Shown here: positions 51,702-60,411 of the stretch, piece by piece
How the letters are laid out: each line of letters starts with the position of its first letter
How positions within the stretch are numbered: position 1 is the first letter of the stretch
Assembly (NCBI GenBank): GCA_035327585.1
Contig: DAOLDD010000021.1
Span: 3,556 to 67,555, forward strand
Reading direction: 5' to 3'
Length of the DNA stretch: 64,000 bases
Source of the DNA: JAMLJG01 sp035327585
GTDB taxonomy: Bacteria; Verrucomicrobiota; Kiritimatiellia; CAIVKH01
Notes under the pieces: model-generated
Told to the model about the DNA's origin: nothing
Databases searched by the model: none
The model's input: only the letters and a program-made list of their open reading frames with translations
Translations under genes and position numbers: made by a program

Positions 51702-52967
51702 ATGGCTGATCGCATCGGATTTATCTCCACGCGCTTCGCCGGCACGGACGGCGTCTCGCTGGAAAGCCAGAAATGGGCCGACGTGCTGGCGGAGATGAAC
51801 TGCCAGAGCTTCTGGTATGCCGGGTTGCTGGACCGTCCGCGCGAGACCAGCCATTGCGTGCCGGAGGCTTTTTTCGGTTTCTCCGAGAACCAGTGGATCA
51901 ACCAGCGCATCTGGGGCCGGACGACGCGCTATCCGCTGCTGACGCGCCGCATCCTCGATCTCGCGGAATACCTGAAGTCGACGCTCTACGCGTTCACACA
52001 ACGCTACGAGATCAACACGCTTGTGATCCAGAACGCGGTGACGATCCCGATGCATGTGCCGCTCGGCATCGCGATCACGCAGTTCCTCGCGGAGACTTCG
52101 CTGCCCGCGATCGCGCACCACCACGATTTTTATTGGGAGCGCACGCGGTTCTCGATCAACGCGGTGCCGGATTTCCTCGACATGGCGTTCCCGCCGCGCG
52201 ACCCGCGCCTCCAGCATGTCGTCATCAACCAGGAGGCGATGGAGGACCTCGCGCGCCGCAAGGGGCTGCCGTCGGTCCTGGTCCCGAACGTGATTGAGTT
52301 CGAGAAGCCGCCGCCCGTGGTGGACGCCTACGCCTCCGATGTGCGCGCGCAGCTCGGGCTCTCGCCGGCGGACGTGTTCATTCTGCAGCCGACCCGCATC
52401 GTGCCGCGCAAGGGCATCGAACACGCGATCAAGCTGGTGCAGATGCTGAACGACCCGAAGTACAAGCTGGTAATTTCGCACGAGGCGGGCGACGAGGGCT
52501 TCGAATACCGCAACATGCTCGCGGAGATGGCGCGCGACGCCCGGGTGGACCTGCGGTTCGTGTCGACCCGCGTGGCCGACGCGCGCGCGGTGGATGAGGA
52601 GGGGCGCAAGGTCTTCACGCTCTGGGATATTTATCCGCACGCGGATTTGGTGACCTACCCGAGTTTGTACGAGGGCTTCGGCAACGCGTTTCTGGAGGCG
52701 ATCTACTTCAAGGTGCCCGTCGTGGTGAACCGCTACGGCGTGTTCGGGCGCGACATCGAACCGAAAGGCTTTCGCTGCCCGCTGATGGACGGCTATGTGA
52801 CGCGCCAGGTCGCGGAGGAGGTGCGGCGGCTGCTGGAGGACCGCGTCTATCGCGAGGAACTGGTCGCCCACAACTACACCGTCGGCGCGCGCTACTACGG
52901 CTATTCCGTGCTGCGCCGCAGCCTGCACACGCTCGTCACCAACATCACCGGGATGCCCGAGCAATGA
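51702..52967 (+). CDS. GT4 glycosyltransferase, probably mannosylglucosylglycerate synthase type
   Basis: 421 residues, GT-B fold. The start MADRIGFISTRFAGTDGVSL and the donor-side segment YPSLYEGFGNAFLEAIYFKVPVVVN (given here as YPSLYEGFGNAF and LEAIYFKVPVVVN) hold the catalytic E-x7-E. In planctomycetes such enzymes add mannose from GDP-mannose to glucosylglycerate. Its position between gpgS and a glucosylglycerate-type phosphorylase supports that role, but the donor is not shown. Ribosome site GGGGGA lies nine bases upstream. The stop overlaps the next gene by four bases (ATGA). Confidence 0.75.
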   Translation: MADRIGFISTRFAGTDGVSLESQKWADVLAEMNCQSFWYAGLLDRPRETSHCVPEAFFGFSENQWINQRIWGRTTRYPLLTRRILDLAEYLKSTLYAFTQRYEINTLVIQNAVTIPMHVPLGIAITQFLAETSLPAIAHHHDFYWERTRFSINAVPDFLDMAFPPRDPRLQHVVINQEAMEDLARRKGLPSVLVPNVIEFEKPPPVVDAYASDVRAQLGLSPADVFILQPTRIVPRKGIEHAIKLVQMLNDPKYKLVISHEAGDEGFEYRNMLAEMARDARVDLRFVSTRVADARAVDEEGRKVFTLWDIYPHADLVTYPSLYEGFGNAFLEAIYFKVPVVVNRYGVFGRDIEPKGFRCPLMDGYVTRQVAEEVRRLLEDRVYREELVAHNYTVGARYYGYSVLRRSLHTLVTNITGMPEQ

Positions 52968-54664
52968 GCGCGTGGATTCCAGCGGAGGCGCGGCGCCGGT
53001 TGCGGAGCCGGTTCGCGCGCCTGTACGGTGAGGATGCGGTGGCGGCGTGTATGGAGCGGCTGCTCGCGATGTTCGGGCGTTACGGCGTCGGCGCGGCGCC
53101 GATGGAGCCGGCCGGTCCGCCGTGGAGCGAGCGGGACGGCGTGCTGATCGTCTACGGGGACTCGCTGCACCAGGCGGAGACGCCGCCGCTTGAAACGCTC
53201 GGACGCTTCGCGGAGGAACACCTGCGCGACGCGTTCAGCACGATCCATGTGCTGCCGTTTTATCCCTATTCGTCGGACGACGGCTTTTCGGTGATCGACT
53301 ACCGCGCGGTGAACCCCGAGCTCGGCGACTGGGAGGACGTGCGGAACCTGGGCGCGCGGTTCACGCTGATGTTCGACCTCGTGCTCAACCACGTCTCGCG
53401 CAAGAGCGCCTGGTTCCGGTCCTATCGCGAGGGCGACGCGCCGTACCGCGACTATTTCCACGAGGTGGACCCGGCGGCGGACCTTTCCGCCGTCGTGCGC
53501 CCGCGCAGCCTGCCGCTGCTGACGGAAATGCGACGCGCGGACGGCACGGCGCACCTGTGGACGACGTTCAGCGACGACCAGATCGACCTGAATTTCGCGA
53601 ACCCCGATGTGATCTTCGACATGCTGGACATTCTCTTTGGCTACATCAGCCACGGCGCGCGCATCGTGCGTCTCGACGCGATCGCCTTCCTGTGGAAGCG
53701 CATCGGCACGCCGTGCGTTCACCTGCCCGAAACGCACGAAGTGGTGAAGTTGTTCCGCGACGTGACGGACCTCGTCGCGCCGGAAGTGGTGCTGTTGACG
53801 GAGACCAACGTCCCGCACGAGGAAAACATCAGCTATTTCGGCGCGGGCGACGAGGCGCACATGGTCTATCAGTTCAGCCTGCCGCCGCTGTTGCTGCATG
53901 CGCTGCAAACAGGGGACGGGCGATACCTCGTGGACTGGTTGCGCGGGCTGGCCGCACCGCCCGCGGGCTGCACGTGGTTCAATTTCACCGCGTCGCATGA
54001 CGGCATCGGCGTGCGGCCGTTGCACGGTTTGCTCCCGGACGCCGAGTTGGACGCGATGGTCGAACGGGTCCGCGCGCGTGGTGGCCAGGTCTCCACCCGG
54101 CGCGTGGGCGAGGGGCGCGATTTGCCCTACGAGTTGAACATCACGTATTACGATGCGCTCGCGGAGGGCCGCGACGAGGCGCTCGACGTGGCGCGGTTCC
54201 TGTGCTCGCAGACGGTGGCGCTGTCGTTGCAGGGCGTGCCCGCGGTTTATTTCCAAAGCCTCATCGGCGCGCACAACGATGAAGCGGGGTTCAAGCACAC
54301 CGGTCGCGCGCGTTCGCTCAATCGCAAGAAATGGGTGCTGGCGGAATTGGATTCGCTGCTGCACCTGGCCGGCAGCCGCGAGCGCCGGATTTTCGATGAG
54401 CTGCGCCGCCGCCTGCGCGTCCGCGCGACGTGCGCCGCGTTTCACCCGGCCGCGGCGCAGGAGATGCTCGACGCGGGAACCGGCTGCCTCGCGCTCCGGC
54501 GCACCGCCGCCGACGGGACCACCGTGCTCGCGTTGCACAACCTTACCGCGAAGCCGCTGGACGTCGCGCTGCCGGAAGCCGCCGCCGCCCGCGCCGATCT
54601 GCTCACCCCCACGCCGCCCCGCGCGCACCTCGCGCCGTACCAGTGCCGCTGGCTGGTGGGTTGA
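52964..54664 (+). CDS. GH13_18 sugar phosphorylase (sucrose / glucosylglycerate phosphorylase-like)
   Basis: 566 residues. GH13 regions: LMFDLVLNHVSRKS (region I), IVRLDAIAFLWK (nucleophile Asp), LLTETNVPHEEN (acid-base Glu) and FTASHDGIGVR (transition-state Asp). The pattern of SDDGFSVIDYRAVNPELGDW and the C-terminus QCRWLV is of subfamily 18. These enzymes cleave sucrose, sucrose 6-phosphate or glucosylglycerate with phosphate. The neighbouring GpgS and GT4 favour glucosylglycerate recycling. Translation is coupled to the GT4 gene. Confidence 0.88.
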   Translation: MSAWIPAEARRRLRSRFARLYGEDAVAACMERLLAMFGRYGVGAAPMEPAGPPWSERDGVLIVYGDSLHQAETPPLETLGRFAEEHLRDAFSTIHVLPFYPYSSDDGFSVIDYRAVNPELGDWEDVRNLGARFTLMFDLVLNHVSRKSAWFRSYREGDAPYRDYFHEVDPAADLSAVVRPRSLPLLTEMRRADGTAHLWTTFSDDQIDLNFANPDVIFDMLDILFGYISHGARIVRLDAIAFLWKRIGTPCVHLPETHEVVKLFRDVTDLVAPEVVLLTETNVPHEENISYFGAGDEAHMVYQFSLPPLLLHALQTGDGRYLVDWLRGLAAPPAGCTWFNFTASHDGIGVRPLHGLLPDAELDAMVERVRARGGQVSTRRVGEGRDLPYELNITYYDALAEGRDEALDVARFLCSQTVALSLQGVPAVYFQSLIGAHNDEAGFKHTGRARSLNRKKWVLAELDSLLHLAGSRERRIFDELRRRLRVRATCAAFHPAAAQEMLDAGTGCLALRRTAADGTTVLALHNLTAKPLDVALPEAAAARADLLTPTPPRAHLAPYQCRWLVG

Positions 54665-54749
54665 ATGCCCGCCGCCCCGGGGCACATTTTGGCGGCACTT
54701 TTCACTTGAACAGGAGACAAACCTGCCTAGAGTGCTGGTTTCTTTGTGC

Positions 54750-54826
54750 GGGGGCGTAGCTCAACTGGTTAGAGCGCTGCCCTGTCACGGCAGAGGTTAC
54801 GGGTTCGAGTCCCGCCGCTCCCGCCA
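54750..54826 (+). tRNA. tRNA-Asp (GTC)
   Basis: 77 nt with encoded CCA. Acceptor GGGGGCG / CGCTCCC, D-arm, anticodon loop CTGTCAC (GTC), T-loop TTCGAGT. The first T-stem pair is A-C; otherwise stems are intact. Confidence 0.95.
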
Positions 54827-54901
54827 CTTTTCCGCCATGCCCCGGTTCCGGTGCATGGCGGAATTTGTTTAACCCGTCCGCCCACGAAGGGCCGCGGGCC
54901 G

Positions 54902-57900
54902 TCAGGGGATGCGGATGAGCACCCGGTAGACCCCGTGGGCCGGGGCGTTCGTGTCGATGATCGGCATCCAGTCACCCGTGCCGGGATTGTCCGCGGCCAC
55001 GGTGGTCCACTCGCCGGTGCCCGACAAATCCGCCTTCCATTGCAGGTCGTAACGGCGGCCCGTGACGGAGGGCACGAAGGCCCGGGGCAGGGGATCAAGC
55101 AGGAGGTCCCGTATGAGCGGATGGTCGACCGCGTCGAGCGGCGAGGTGCCCGCGATGTACTCCTCAAGATTCGTATAGCCGTCGCCGTCGGCGTCGTCGT
55201 GCGCCTGCGACTGGTCGAAATCCTGGCCGGTCGGATGGTCAAACCAGGCGCGCATCCACCAGTCGGGAATGCCGTCGTGGTCGAGGTCCACGTCGCCGAT
55301 GCGGCGCACGCCGATGCCGGACACGCGCGCGTTGTCGACCCAGGGGATGAAGTGGAGGTCCAGGCGCGCGTCATCGACGTCGTATTCAAACGTCTGCACA
55401 AGCGGGATGTTCATGCCGCCGCTTTCCGCAAAAATGTCGAAATTCGTCAGTGTGCGGATGCCCTCGATGTAGAGGTCGAACACGCGCTGGTTCACGCCCG
55501 TCACCCAGGTTTCCGTTTGCAGCAGCGTGATCGCGTAGCGGCCTTCCGGCACGTCGAAGCGATAGTCGAGCGTTCCGGCGGTGGTGCTGTAGCGCTCGCG
55601 CTGGAAGAGCGGCTGCGCCGCGGGGCAGAGGTTGGAGAGTGCGGCGCCGATGAAGCCGTTCGTGCCGCTCAACCAGCCGAACGAGCCGGGCGTCCACGGC
55701 TGGTCCGCGAGCCAGACCGAGTCGTCGCAATTGGTCGTGGCGGTGAAGTTGCCCGCCGCGAGGCGGACATCGTAGCCGTCCGGGGCATTGACGAACCGGA
55801 GCGGCAGGCTGGCGGGCGCGGACAGGTTGCCCGAGGTGTCGCGGGCGCGCGCGGCGAGCTGGCGCGTTCCGTTGAGGAAGTTTCGCGAGTCGATGGCATA
55901 CGTCCATGCATTCGTGCCGGATGCGGAAACCCAGTCGCCGCCGTCGATTTGGACCTCGACCTGCGCGACGGCGAAGTTGTCCGTGGCTGTTCCGCTCACC
56001 ACCACGATCCCGTTGGTGGCGACGCCCGGTGCGGGCGATTGGACGAAGATCGCGGGGGGCACGGCGTCCGTGTAGGAGGCCGGCGCGGTGTGGAACCGCG
56101 TTTCAAAGGCGGCGTAAAAGCGGGTTCCGGATTCCGCGTCGATCGCGTTGGTGTCGACGCGGATCACGATGGAGGTGGCGCCGGCGAATCCAGGGATGGG
56201 CGTGAATGTCATGACCGTGCGCGCCGTGTTCCAGGCGAACGTCCCGCCCACGGGGGGCTTCACGGAAAACGCGGCCTGCGCGGCGTTCGTGTTCATCGGT
56301 TTGCTGAACGTGAGCGTGACCGGCGCCGTGGCGGCGACGTTCGTCGCATAGTGCGCGGGCGTTTGCGCCATCACGACCGGGTCGAGCGGCAGGACGCGAT
56401 TCGCCGCCATGAACAGCTTGAACCCGCCGCCCGGCACGCTCATGGCCGGTATGCCGTCCGCGCCGCCCGTGACGGTCACGGTTTCGTTCGTATTGAACAG
56501 GTTGACGAGCACCGTGCCCGCCGGATAGCTCGTCGGCCGCGCCGCCAGCGTCTGGGTGCCGCCAGCGGTGTTGAAGACGACAAAGGCTTCCTCGCCGTCG
56601 AGCCGGCGCGCATACGCGAACAGGCCGGGGCCGGACGGATTGTTCCACAGGTTCACGTGCGTGCCCCGCCGCAGGCTCGGATAGAGCCGGCGCAGGTTGT
56701 TCAGGAAGGCCACCCGCAGGAAGGAGCCCTGCGTCATGTTGAAGTTGTCGCCGAGCGAGGGGCCCTGTTCGTATTCGCCGTCGAACATGTCCTCGCGATT
56801 GGCCGGATCGTTCCCGCCGTTGAAGTTCTGTTCGGTACCATAATAGAGGCACGGGATGCCGCGCGCGGTGTACAGCCAGGACAGCGCGACCGCGAGGCGG
56901 TTCGTATTGTTGCCCGCGGCGCTCATGAAGCGCGGCCGGTCGTGGTTGTCGATGAACGTGACGAGGCGATACTGGGCGTATGGATCGTAGTTCGCGGCGA
57001 TCGCGTTGTAGCGGTCCTCAATTTGCTTCGTGTTGCCCGCGGCGGTCGCGAATACGCTGTCCACGCGGAAATAGAGCGGGAAGTCGACCACGCTGTCGTT
57101 CGCGAAGGCGCCGCCCGCCTTCGTGCCGGTATAGTAGCCGCACTTCGCGTCGCTGCCGTCGTACACCTCGCCGAACTGGAAGAAGTTCGTCTTGCCGATC
57201 GCGCGGGCGAACGAGCGGAATTCCGAGTTGAAAAACTGCCAGACGCCGGCGTCCGCGTGTTTGACCGTGTCGAGGCGGAACCCGTCGAAATCCGCGGCGG
57301 TGACCCAGTGTTTGTAGATGTTGACGAGGTTCGTGCGCACGTGGAGCGTCTCCGTGCGCAGGTCGTCAAGGCCGCTCAGTTCGCCCAGCACCTGGTCGGG
57401 GTCGACGTAATTCTGGATGTGGCCGTTGTTGTGGAAATTCGTGAGCTGGTTGAACGGCGGCGGATACGCGACCCCCGTCGTCCAGCGCGGCGCGTAGCCG
57501 TTCACGTTGAACGTGGTGCTCCACCCCGCGTTCGCGCTGTCGATGCGATTGCCCTGGTGATTCAGCACGATGTCGAGGCAGACGTAGAGCCCCATCGCGT
57601 GCGCCGCGTCGACCAATTCCACGAGGTCGTTCGTGGAGCCCCAGTTCGGCTGCAGCGTGTAGAAATTATCCGCGCCGTATCCGTGGTAGCCGGAGTTCCC
57701 GACGTTTTGCGGGATGGGCGTGATCCACAGCGCCGTCGCGCCGAGCGCCTTGATGTAGTCGAGCTTCTCGCGGATGCCCTTGAAATCGCCGCCGTGGATG
57801 CGGCGGCTGTTCGCGGGCGAATAGCCGGACTGCGGGTTCGCGTTGTTGTTCGACGGGTCGCCGTCGTTGAAGCGGTCGTTGAAGATGAAATAAAAATTCT

Positions 57901-58930
57901 GGTCGCGCCAGTCGTCCGGCGATGGATGCCCGATTCGCGTCGGCGCGCGAACCGTGTAGCGGAACGGATTCGCGCGCGCGTAGGTTTCGTCCTCGACCGC
58001 CGTGGAACTGGCGCCCGTGAGGCAGAGATACGTCGTCAGGTAGTCGCTGTAGGGCACGCGCACGTAGTATTCCACCGTATCGCCCGCCGCGAAGGTGTTC
58101 GACGGGATCGTGCCGCTGTAGAAGAGGTTGTTCGTGCCCGTGCTGTGGTGGAGCATCGGCGCGCTGTTCCATGTGCTGTTCGTGGCGTGCTTGTAAAAGA
58201 TCGCGCTGCTTGACTGGAGTTGGTTGCCCGCCTCGCCGCCGCCCTGGAACTGGTTTCCGTTAAAGATTGTCACCGCGGTGTTGGAATAGATCTCGAAGAT
58301 CGGCGCGCGCATGAAACCGACGCCGGGCTCGTGGTTGTGCGGGATGTGCCACGCGTTGCCCTTGCGCGGTTTGAACGAGGCGTCGCGGGTCAGCGCGATC
58401 CGGTCGATCCGCGCGCCGTCCTCGCGCATCCACAGGTTGACCGTGTGCGTGCCCGAGGATGGGACGATGAGCGTGGCCACACCGCCCGCTTGGTTTCGAT
58501 TCGTCCAGCCCCACGCGTTGTACGCCGTCCACACGACCGGCCCGCCCGCATTCGTCTGGCCGTTCAGCCCGATGTGGACCGAATCGTCGTCGCCACTGGT
58601 GGGGTAGCCGCGGATCCAGACGTAATAGGTCGCGTTCGTGGCGAACGTGGCCGCGAAGTCGAGTTGCGGGCTGTTCGCGTTCCACCCCGCGGACGCCACC
58701 GTGCCCGTGTCGGGCAGCGCGCGGACGAATCCCGTCCCGTTGAATCCAGCGACATCGTTGGTGACCACCCACGCCTGGCCGTTGCGCGTGAGGTTGGAGG
58801 AGTGGAGCTCCGCTTCGATCAGAATCAGGCCACCCATTTCGGGATAGGGCGGTTGCGCGGCAGTGTTCGATATGAACCCCCCAATGCCAGCCGTCCACGC
58901 GGCCACCCACAGCCAGACACCCCATTTCAC
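54902..58930 (-). CDS. Very large secreted alpha-amylase (GH13) with several beta domains
   Basis: 1342 residues. A signal peptide (VWLWVAAWTAGIGGFI) is followed by a carbohydrate-binding-like domain (about 30-180) and a second beta domain (190-330). The GH13 barrel spans about 345-790 and has LDIVLNHQGN, FDGFRLDTVKHAD (nucleophile Asp), FFQFGEVYDG (acid-base Glu) and VTFIDNHDRPRF (third Asp). After a C-terminal beta domain come an SbsA-type Ig domain (PVTLTFSKPMNTNAA), an Ig-like domain (PPAIFVQSPAPG) and a malectin-like domain. A thrombospondin-3-like calcium segment (DLDHDGIPDWW, DADGDGYTNLEEYI) and a PVC-type tail complete it. It would degrade starch-like glucans outside the cell. Confidence 0.92.
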   Translation of the reverse strand: MKWGVWLWVAAWTAGIGGFISNTAAQPPYPEMGGLILIEAELHSSNLTRNGQAWVVTNDVAGFNGTGFVRALPDTGTVASAGWNANSPQLDFAATFATNATYYVWIRGYPTSGDDDSVHIGLNGQTNAGGPVVWTAYNAWGWTNRNQAGGVATLIVPSSGTHTVNLWMREDGARIDRIALTRDASFKPRKGNAWHIPHNHEPGVGFMRAPIFEIYSNTAVTIFNGNQFQGGGEAGNQLQSSSAIFYKHATNSTWNSAPMLHHSTGTNNLFYSGTIPSNTFAAGDTVEYYVRVPYSDYLTTYLCLTGASSTAVEDETYARANPFRYTVRAPTRIGHPSPDDWRDQNFYFIFNDRFNDGDPSNNNANPQSGYSPANSRRIHGGDFKGIREKLDYIKALGATALWITPIPQNVGNSGYHGYGADNFYTLQPNWGSTNDLVELVDAAHAMGLYVCLDIVLNHQGNRIDSANAGWSTTFNVNGYAPRWTTGVAYPPPFNQLTNFHNNGHIQNYVDPDQVLGELSGLDDLRTETLHVRTNLVNIYKHWVTAADFDGFRLDTVKHADAGVWQFFNSEFRSFARAIGKTNFFQFGEVYDGSDAKCGYYTGTKAGGAFANDSVVDFPLYFRVDSVFATAAGNTKQIEDRYNAIAANYDPYAQYRLVTFIDNHDRPRFMSAAGNNTNRLAVALSWLYTARGIPCLYYGTEQNFNGGNDPANREDMFDGEYEQGPSLGDNFNMTQGSFLRVAFLNNLRRLYPSLRRGTHVNLWNNPSGPGLFAYARRLDGEEAFVVFNTAGGTQTLAARPTSYPAGTVLVNLFNTNETVTVTGGADGIPAMSVPGGGFKLFMAANRVLPLDPVVMAQTPAHYATNVAATAPVTLTFSKPMNTNAAQAAFSVKPPVGGTFAWNTARTVMTFTPIPGFAGATSIVIRVDTNAIDAESGTRFYAAFETRFHTAPASYTDAVPPAIFVQSPAPGVATNGIVVVSGTATDNFAVAQVEVQIDGGDWVSASGTNAWTYAIDSRNFLNGTRQLAARARDTSGNLSAPASLPLRFVNAPDGYDVRLAAGNFTATTNCDDSVWLADQPWTPGSFGWLSGTNGFIGAALSNLCPAAQPLFQRERYSTTAGTLDYRFDVPEGRYAITLLQTETWVTGVNQRVFDLYIEGIRTLTNFDIFAESGGMNIPLVQTFEYDVDDARLDLHFIPWVDNARVSGIGVRRIGDVDLDHDGIPDWWMRAWFDHPTGQDFDQSQAHDDADGDGYTNLEEYIAGTSPLDAVDHPLIRDLLLDPLPRAFVPSVTGRRYDLQWKADLSGTGEWTTVAADNPGTGDWMPIIDTNAPAHGVYRVLIRIP

Positions 58931-59226
58931 GAAGTAAAGAGTAGTCCGGCTCCACCCCGGAAGTTAAGCGTTTTATTCGGCTACTTACGCGGTTCGGTCG
59001 CCACCGAGCCATTCTAGGACTTGGAAAATATATAAAATGCGAACCAATACGAAATGCACTCCAAGCGCGTAGGCGTCGGATCGCGCAAGATTGGCCTTGT
59101 ATCCCGGTAGCCGGGGAACTTTTGCTCCGCCGGCGCAAGGCCAGTTGGGGCCACCAAAATCCGGGGAATGTCCTGATTGCGAGCCCTTGACACACCGCCG
59201 GTATGCGCTACTCTGGCCGCTTCTTC
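58931..59226. other. Intergenic stretch before tRNA-Val
   Basis: It holds the second copy of the dispersed repeat (59079-59173). The part near the amylase gene (58931-59030) must hold its promoter. No gene is supported. Confidence 0.45.
59079..59173. repeat. Dispersed palindromic repeat, copy 2
   Basis: Same start (GATCGCGCAAG), core (GTAGCCGGGGAACTTTTGCT) and end (CCGGGGAATGTCCT) as 46527-46622. The central hairpin segment differs, so the loop arm changes faster than the frame. Confidence 0.85.
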
Positions 59227-59303
59227 GGGCGTATAGCTCAGTTGGCTAGAGCACTTCCTTGACATGGAAGGGGTCACAGGTTCAAGTCCTGTTACGCCCA
59301 CCA
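59227..59303 (+). tRNA. tRNA-Val (GAC)
   Basis: 77 nt with encoded CCA. Acceptor GGGCGTA / TACGCCC, anticodon loop with GAC, T-loop TTCAAGT. All stems pair. Confidence 0.95.
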
Positions 59304-59524
59304 CTTTTTGATTCGTCCTGCGCGCGGGGTTGCGGGTGGCGGGTGCCCGGCGCTTGGTTCAATATGGGCTTCCGCGGTTTTCCTGCGCGGATCCGCTCTT
59401 CCGGCGGGACGAGGAACGTCACCTTCCCGCGCAGCACGCAACCTGGACGACCCGGAACGCATTCGCATCGGAGCTTTGCGCACTGATCCGTCGCGGCGTC
59501 AAAATGGGGACAGAAAAAACTCAC
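59282..59524 (-). CDS. Small Cys-rich protein downstream of dciA
   Basis: 80 residues from a GTG. The first 35 residues, CPHFDAATDQCAKLRCECVPGRPGCVL in two Cys pairs (CPHFDAATDQC and CECVPGRPGC), look like a conserved small zinc- or iron-binding module. The rest is basic and of low complexity. The gene starts 10 bases after the DciA-like gene on the same strand, and its 3' end runs 22 bases into tRNA-Val on the opposite strand, so the C-terminal part is less certain. Confidence 0.45.
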   Translation of the reverse strand: MSFFCPHFDAATDQCAKLRCECVPGRPGCVLRGKVTFLVPPEERIRAGKPRKPILNQAPGTRHPQPRAQDESKSGGRNRT

Positions 59525-59533
59525 GGCTCCCGC

Positions 59534-59971
59534 CTAGGATTGTCCGGACCAGCGCCGTTTCGGCGCCGCCTCGGGCAGGTCGGGGTCAGGCGCGAAACGA
59601 AGGTCGGCGATGCGATCGGCGCCGAAGCGGGCCTGGAGGTTTCGCAATAGGTCCGGCTTCCCGTAGCGCGAAAGTTCGTCGAGCCATGCCGCGTTGGTGA
59701 CGAAAATCGTGAGGATGTTGCGCTGCATGTGGCCCGGGCGCGCCCGGCGCGCAACGGCATCTCCAACCAGCGCGTGCCATTCTTCGATCAGTGTCTGCTC
59801 CCACAATTTGGCTTCGAGCCCGACTTTCGTCAACAGGTCCGCTGCAAGCGCCCCTGCCTGGACGATGTCCGCCTTCGCCGCCGCCGGCCGGCATTCACCG
59901 GGCAATTGGAAGCGCTCGCGCTCAACCTGCCAGCGGCCGGCATCGTATCGGCGGCCTCGTGAATGTGACAT
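59534..59971 (-). CDS. DciA-like protein (DUF721), replicative helicase loader candidate
   Basis: 145 residues from ATG 59971. The DUF721 core is seen in IEEWHALVGDAVARRARPGHM and ILTIFVTNAAWLDELSRYG, ending in RFGADRIADLRF. DciA interacts with DnaB and helps its loading on DNA in bacteria that lack DnaC/DnaI. The N-terminal 50 residues and C-terminal 15 residues are basic and likely disordered. A small Cys-rich gene follows on the same strand. Confidence 0.8.
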   Translation of the reverse strand: MSHSRGRRYDAGRWQVERERFQLPGECRPAAAKADIVQAGALAADLLTKVGLEAKLWEQTLIEEWHALVGDAVARRARPGHMQRNILTIFVTNAAWLDELSRYGKPDLLRNLQARFGADRIADLRFAPDPDLPEAAPKRRWSGQS

Positions 59972-60089
59972 AACGCCATCATGGGCGCGCCGTGTGCGAA
60001 GCGTCAAGCCGACGCGGACGTGGTTTTCCCGGTTTTCGTTTGCCCCCCTGCGGGCTTGCTTGTCTCGGCGCAGCCCCGCGGATGCGTAA

Positions 60090-60284
60090 ACGAACGCGCG
60101 GGCGCCGGATCTCGTCTTCTATGCCAGCCACGGCGACAAGATTGAACGCATGGCGATCGTCGGCGATTCGAAGTGGGAGACGCATGTGCTCATGATGACC
60201 GGAAAAGGCGCGCGTGTGACCGAGCTCGAGTTCTTTATGACCGATAAAATTGCCGCGGCGCACGCGTGGCATATTCGCGCTTGA
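60090..60284 (+). pseudogene. Relic of a SpoIIAA/STAS-like gene
   Basis: The frame reads DKIERMAIVGDSKWETHVLM, then a middle segment, then FFMTDKIAAAHAWHIRA and TGA. This is the C-terminal half of the SpoIIAA-like family (IERIAIVGDxKWE ... AxxWL). A TAA lies in frame just upstream and no start codon with a ribosome site is present, so the N-terminal half is missing. The stretch 59972-60411 otherwise has no gene. Confidence 0.6.
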
Positions 60285-60411
60285 TCTATCACGAGCCATC
60301 CGGCGATCAGGGGGTTCTCCGGCGGCAGGGGCCGACGAATCAGGTCTCGGGCGCCGCTAAAATTCCGTTTGCCTTTCTCGGCGATGCGGTCATTCAATCT
60401 GCCGAACGTGC

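Noticed and set aside
54851..58213. Long open frame on the plus strand (1120 codons) opposite the amylase
   Set aside because: Arg/Val/Ala-rich pseudo-protein antisense to a well-supported secreted amylase; no signature.
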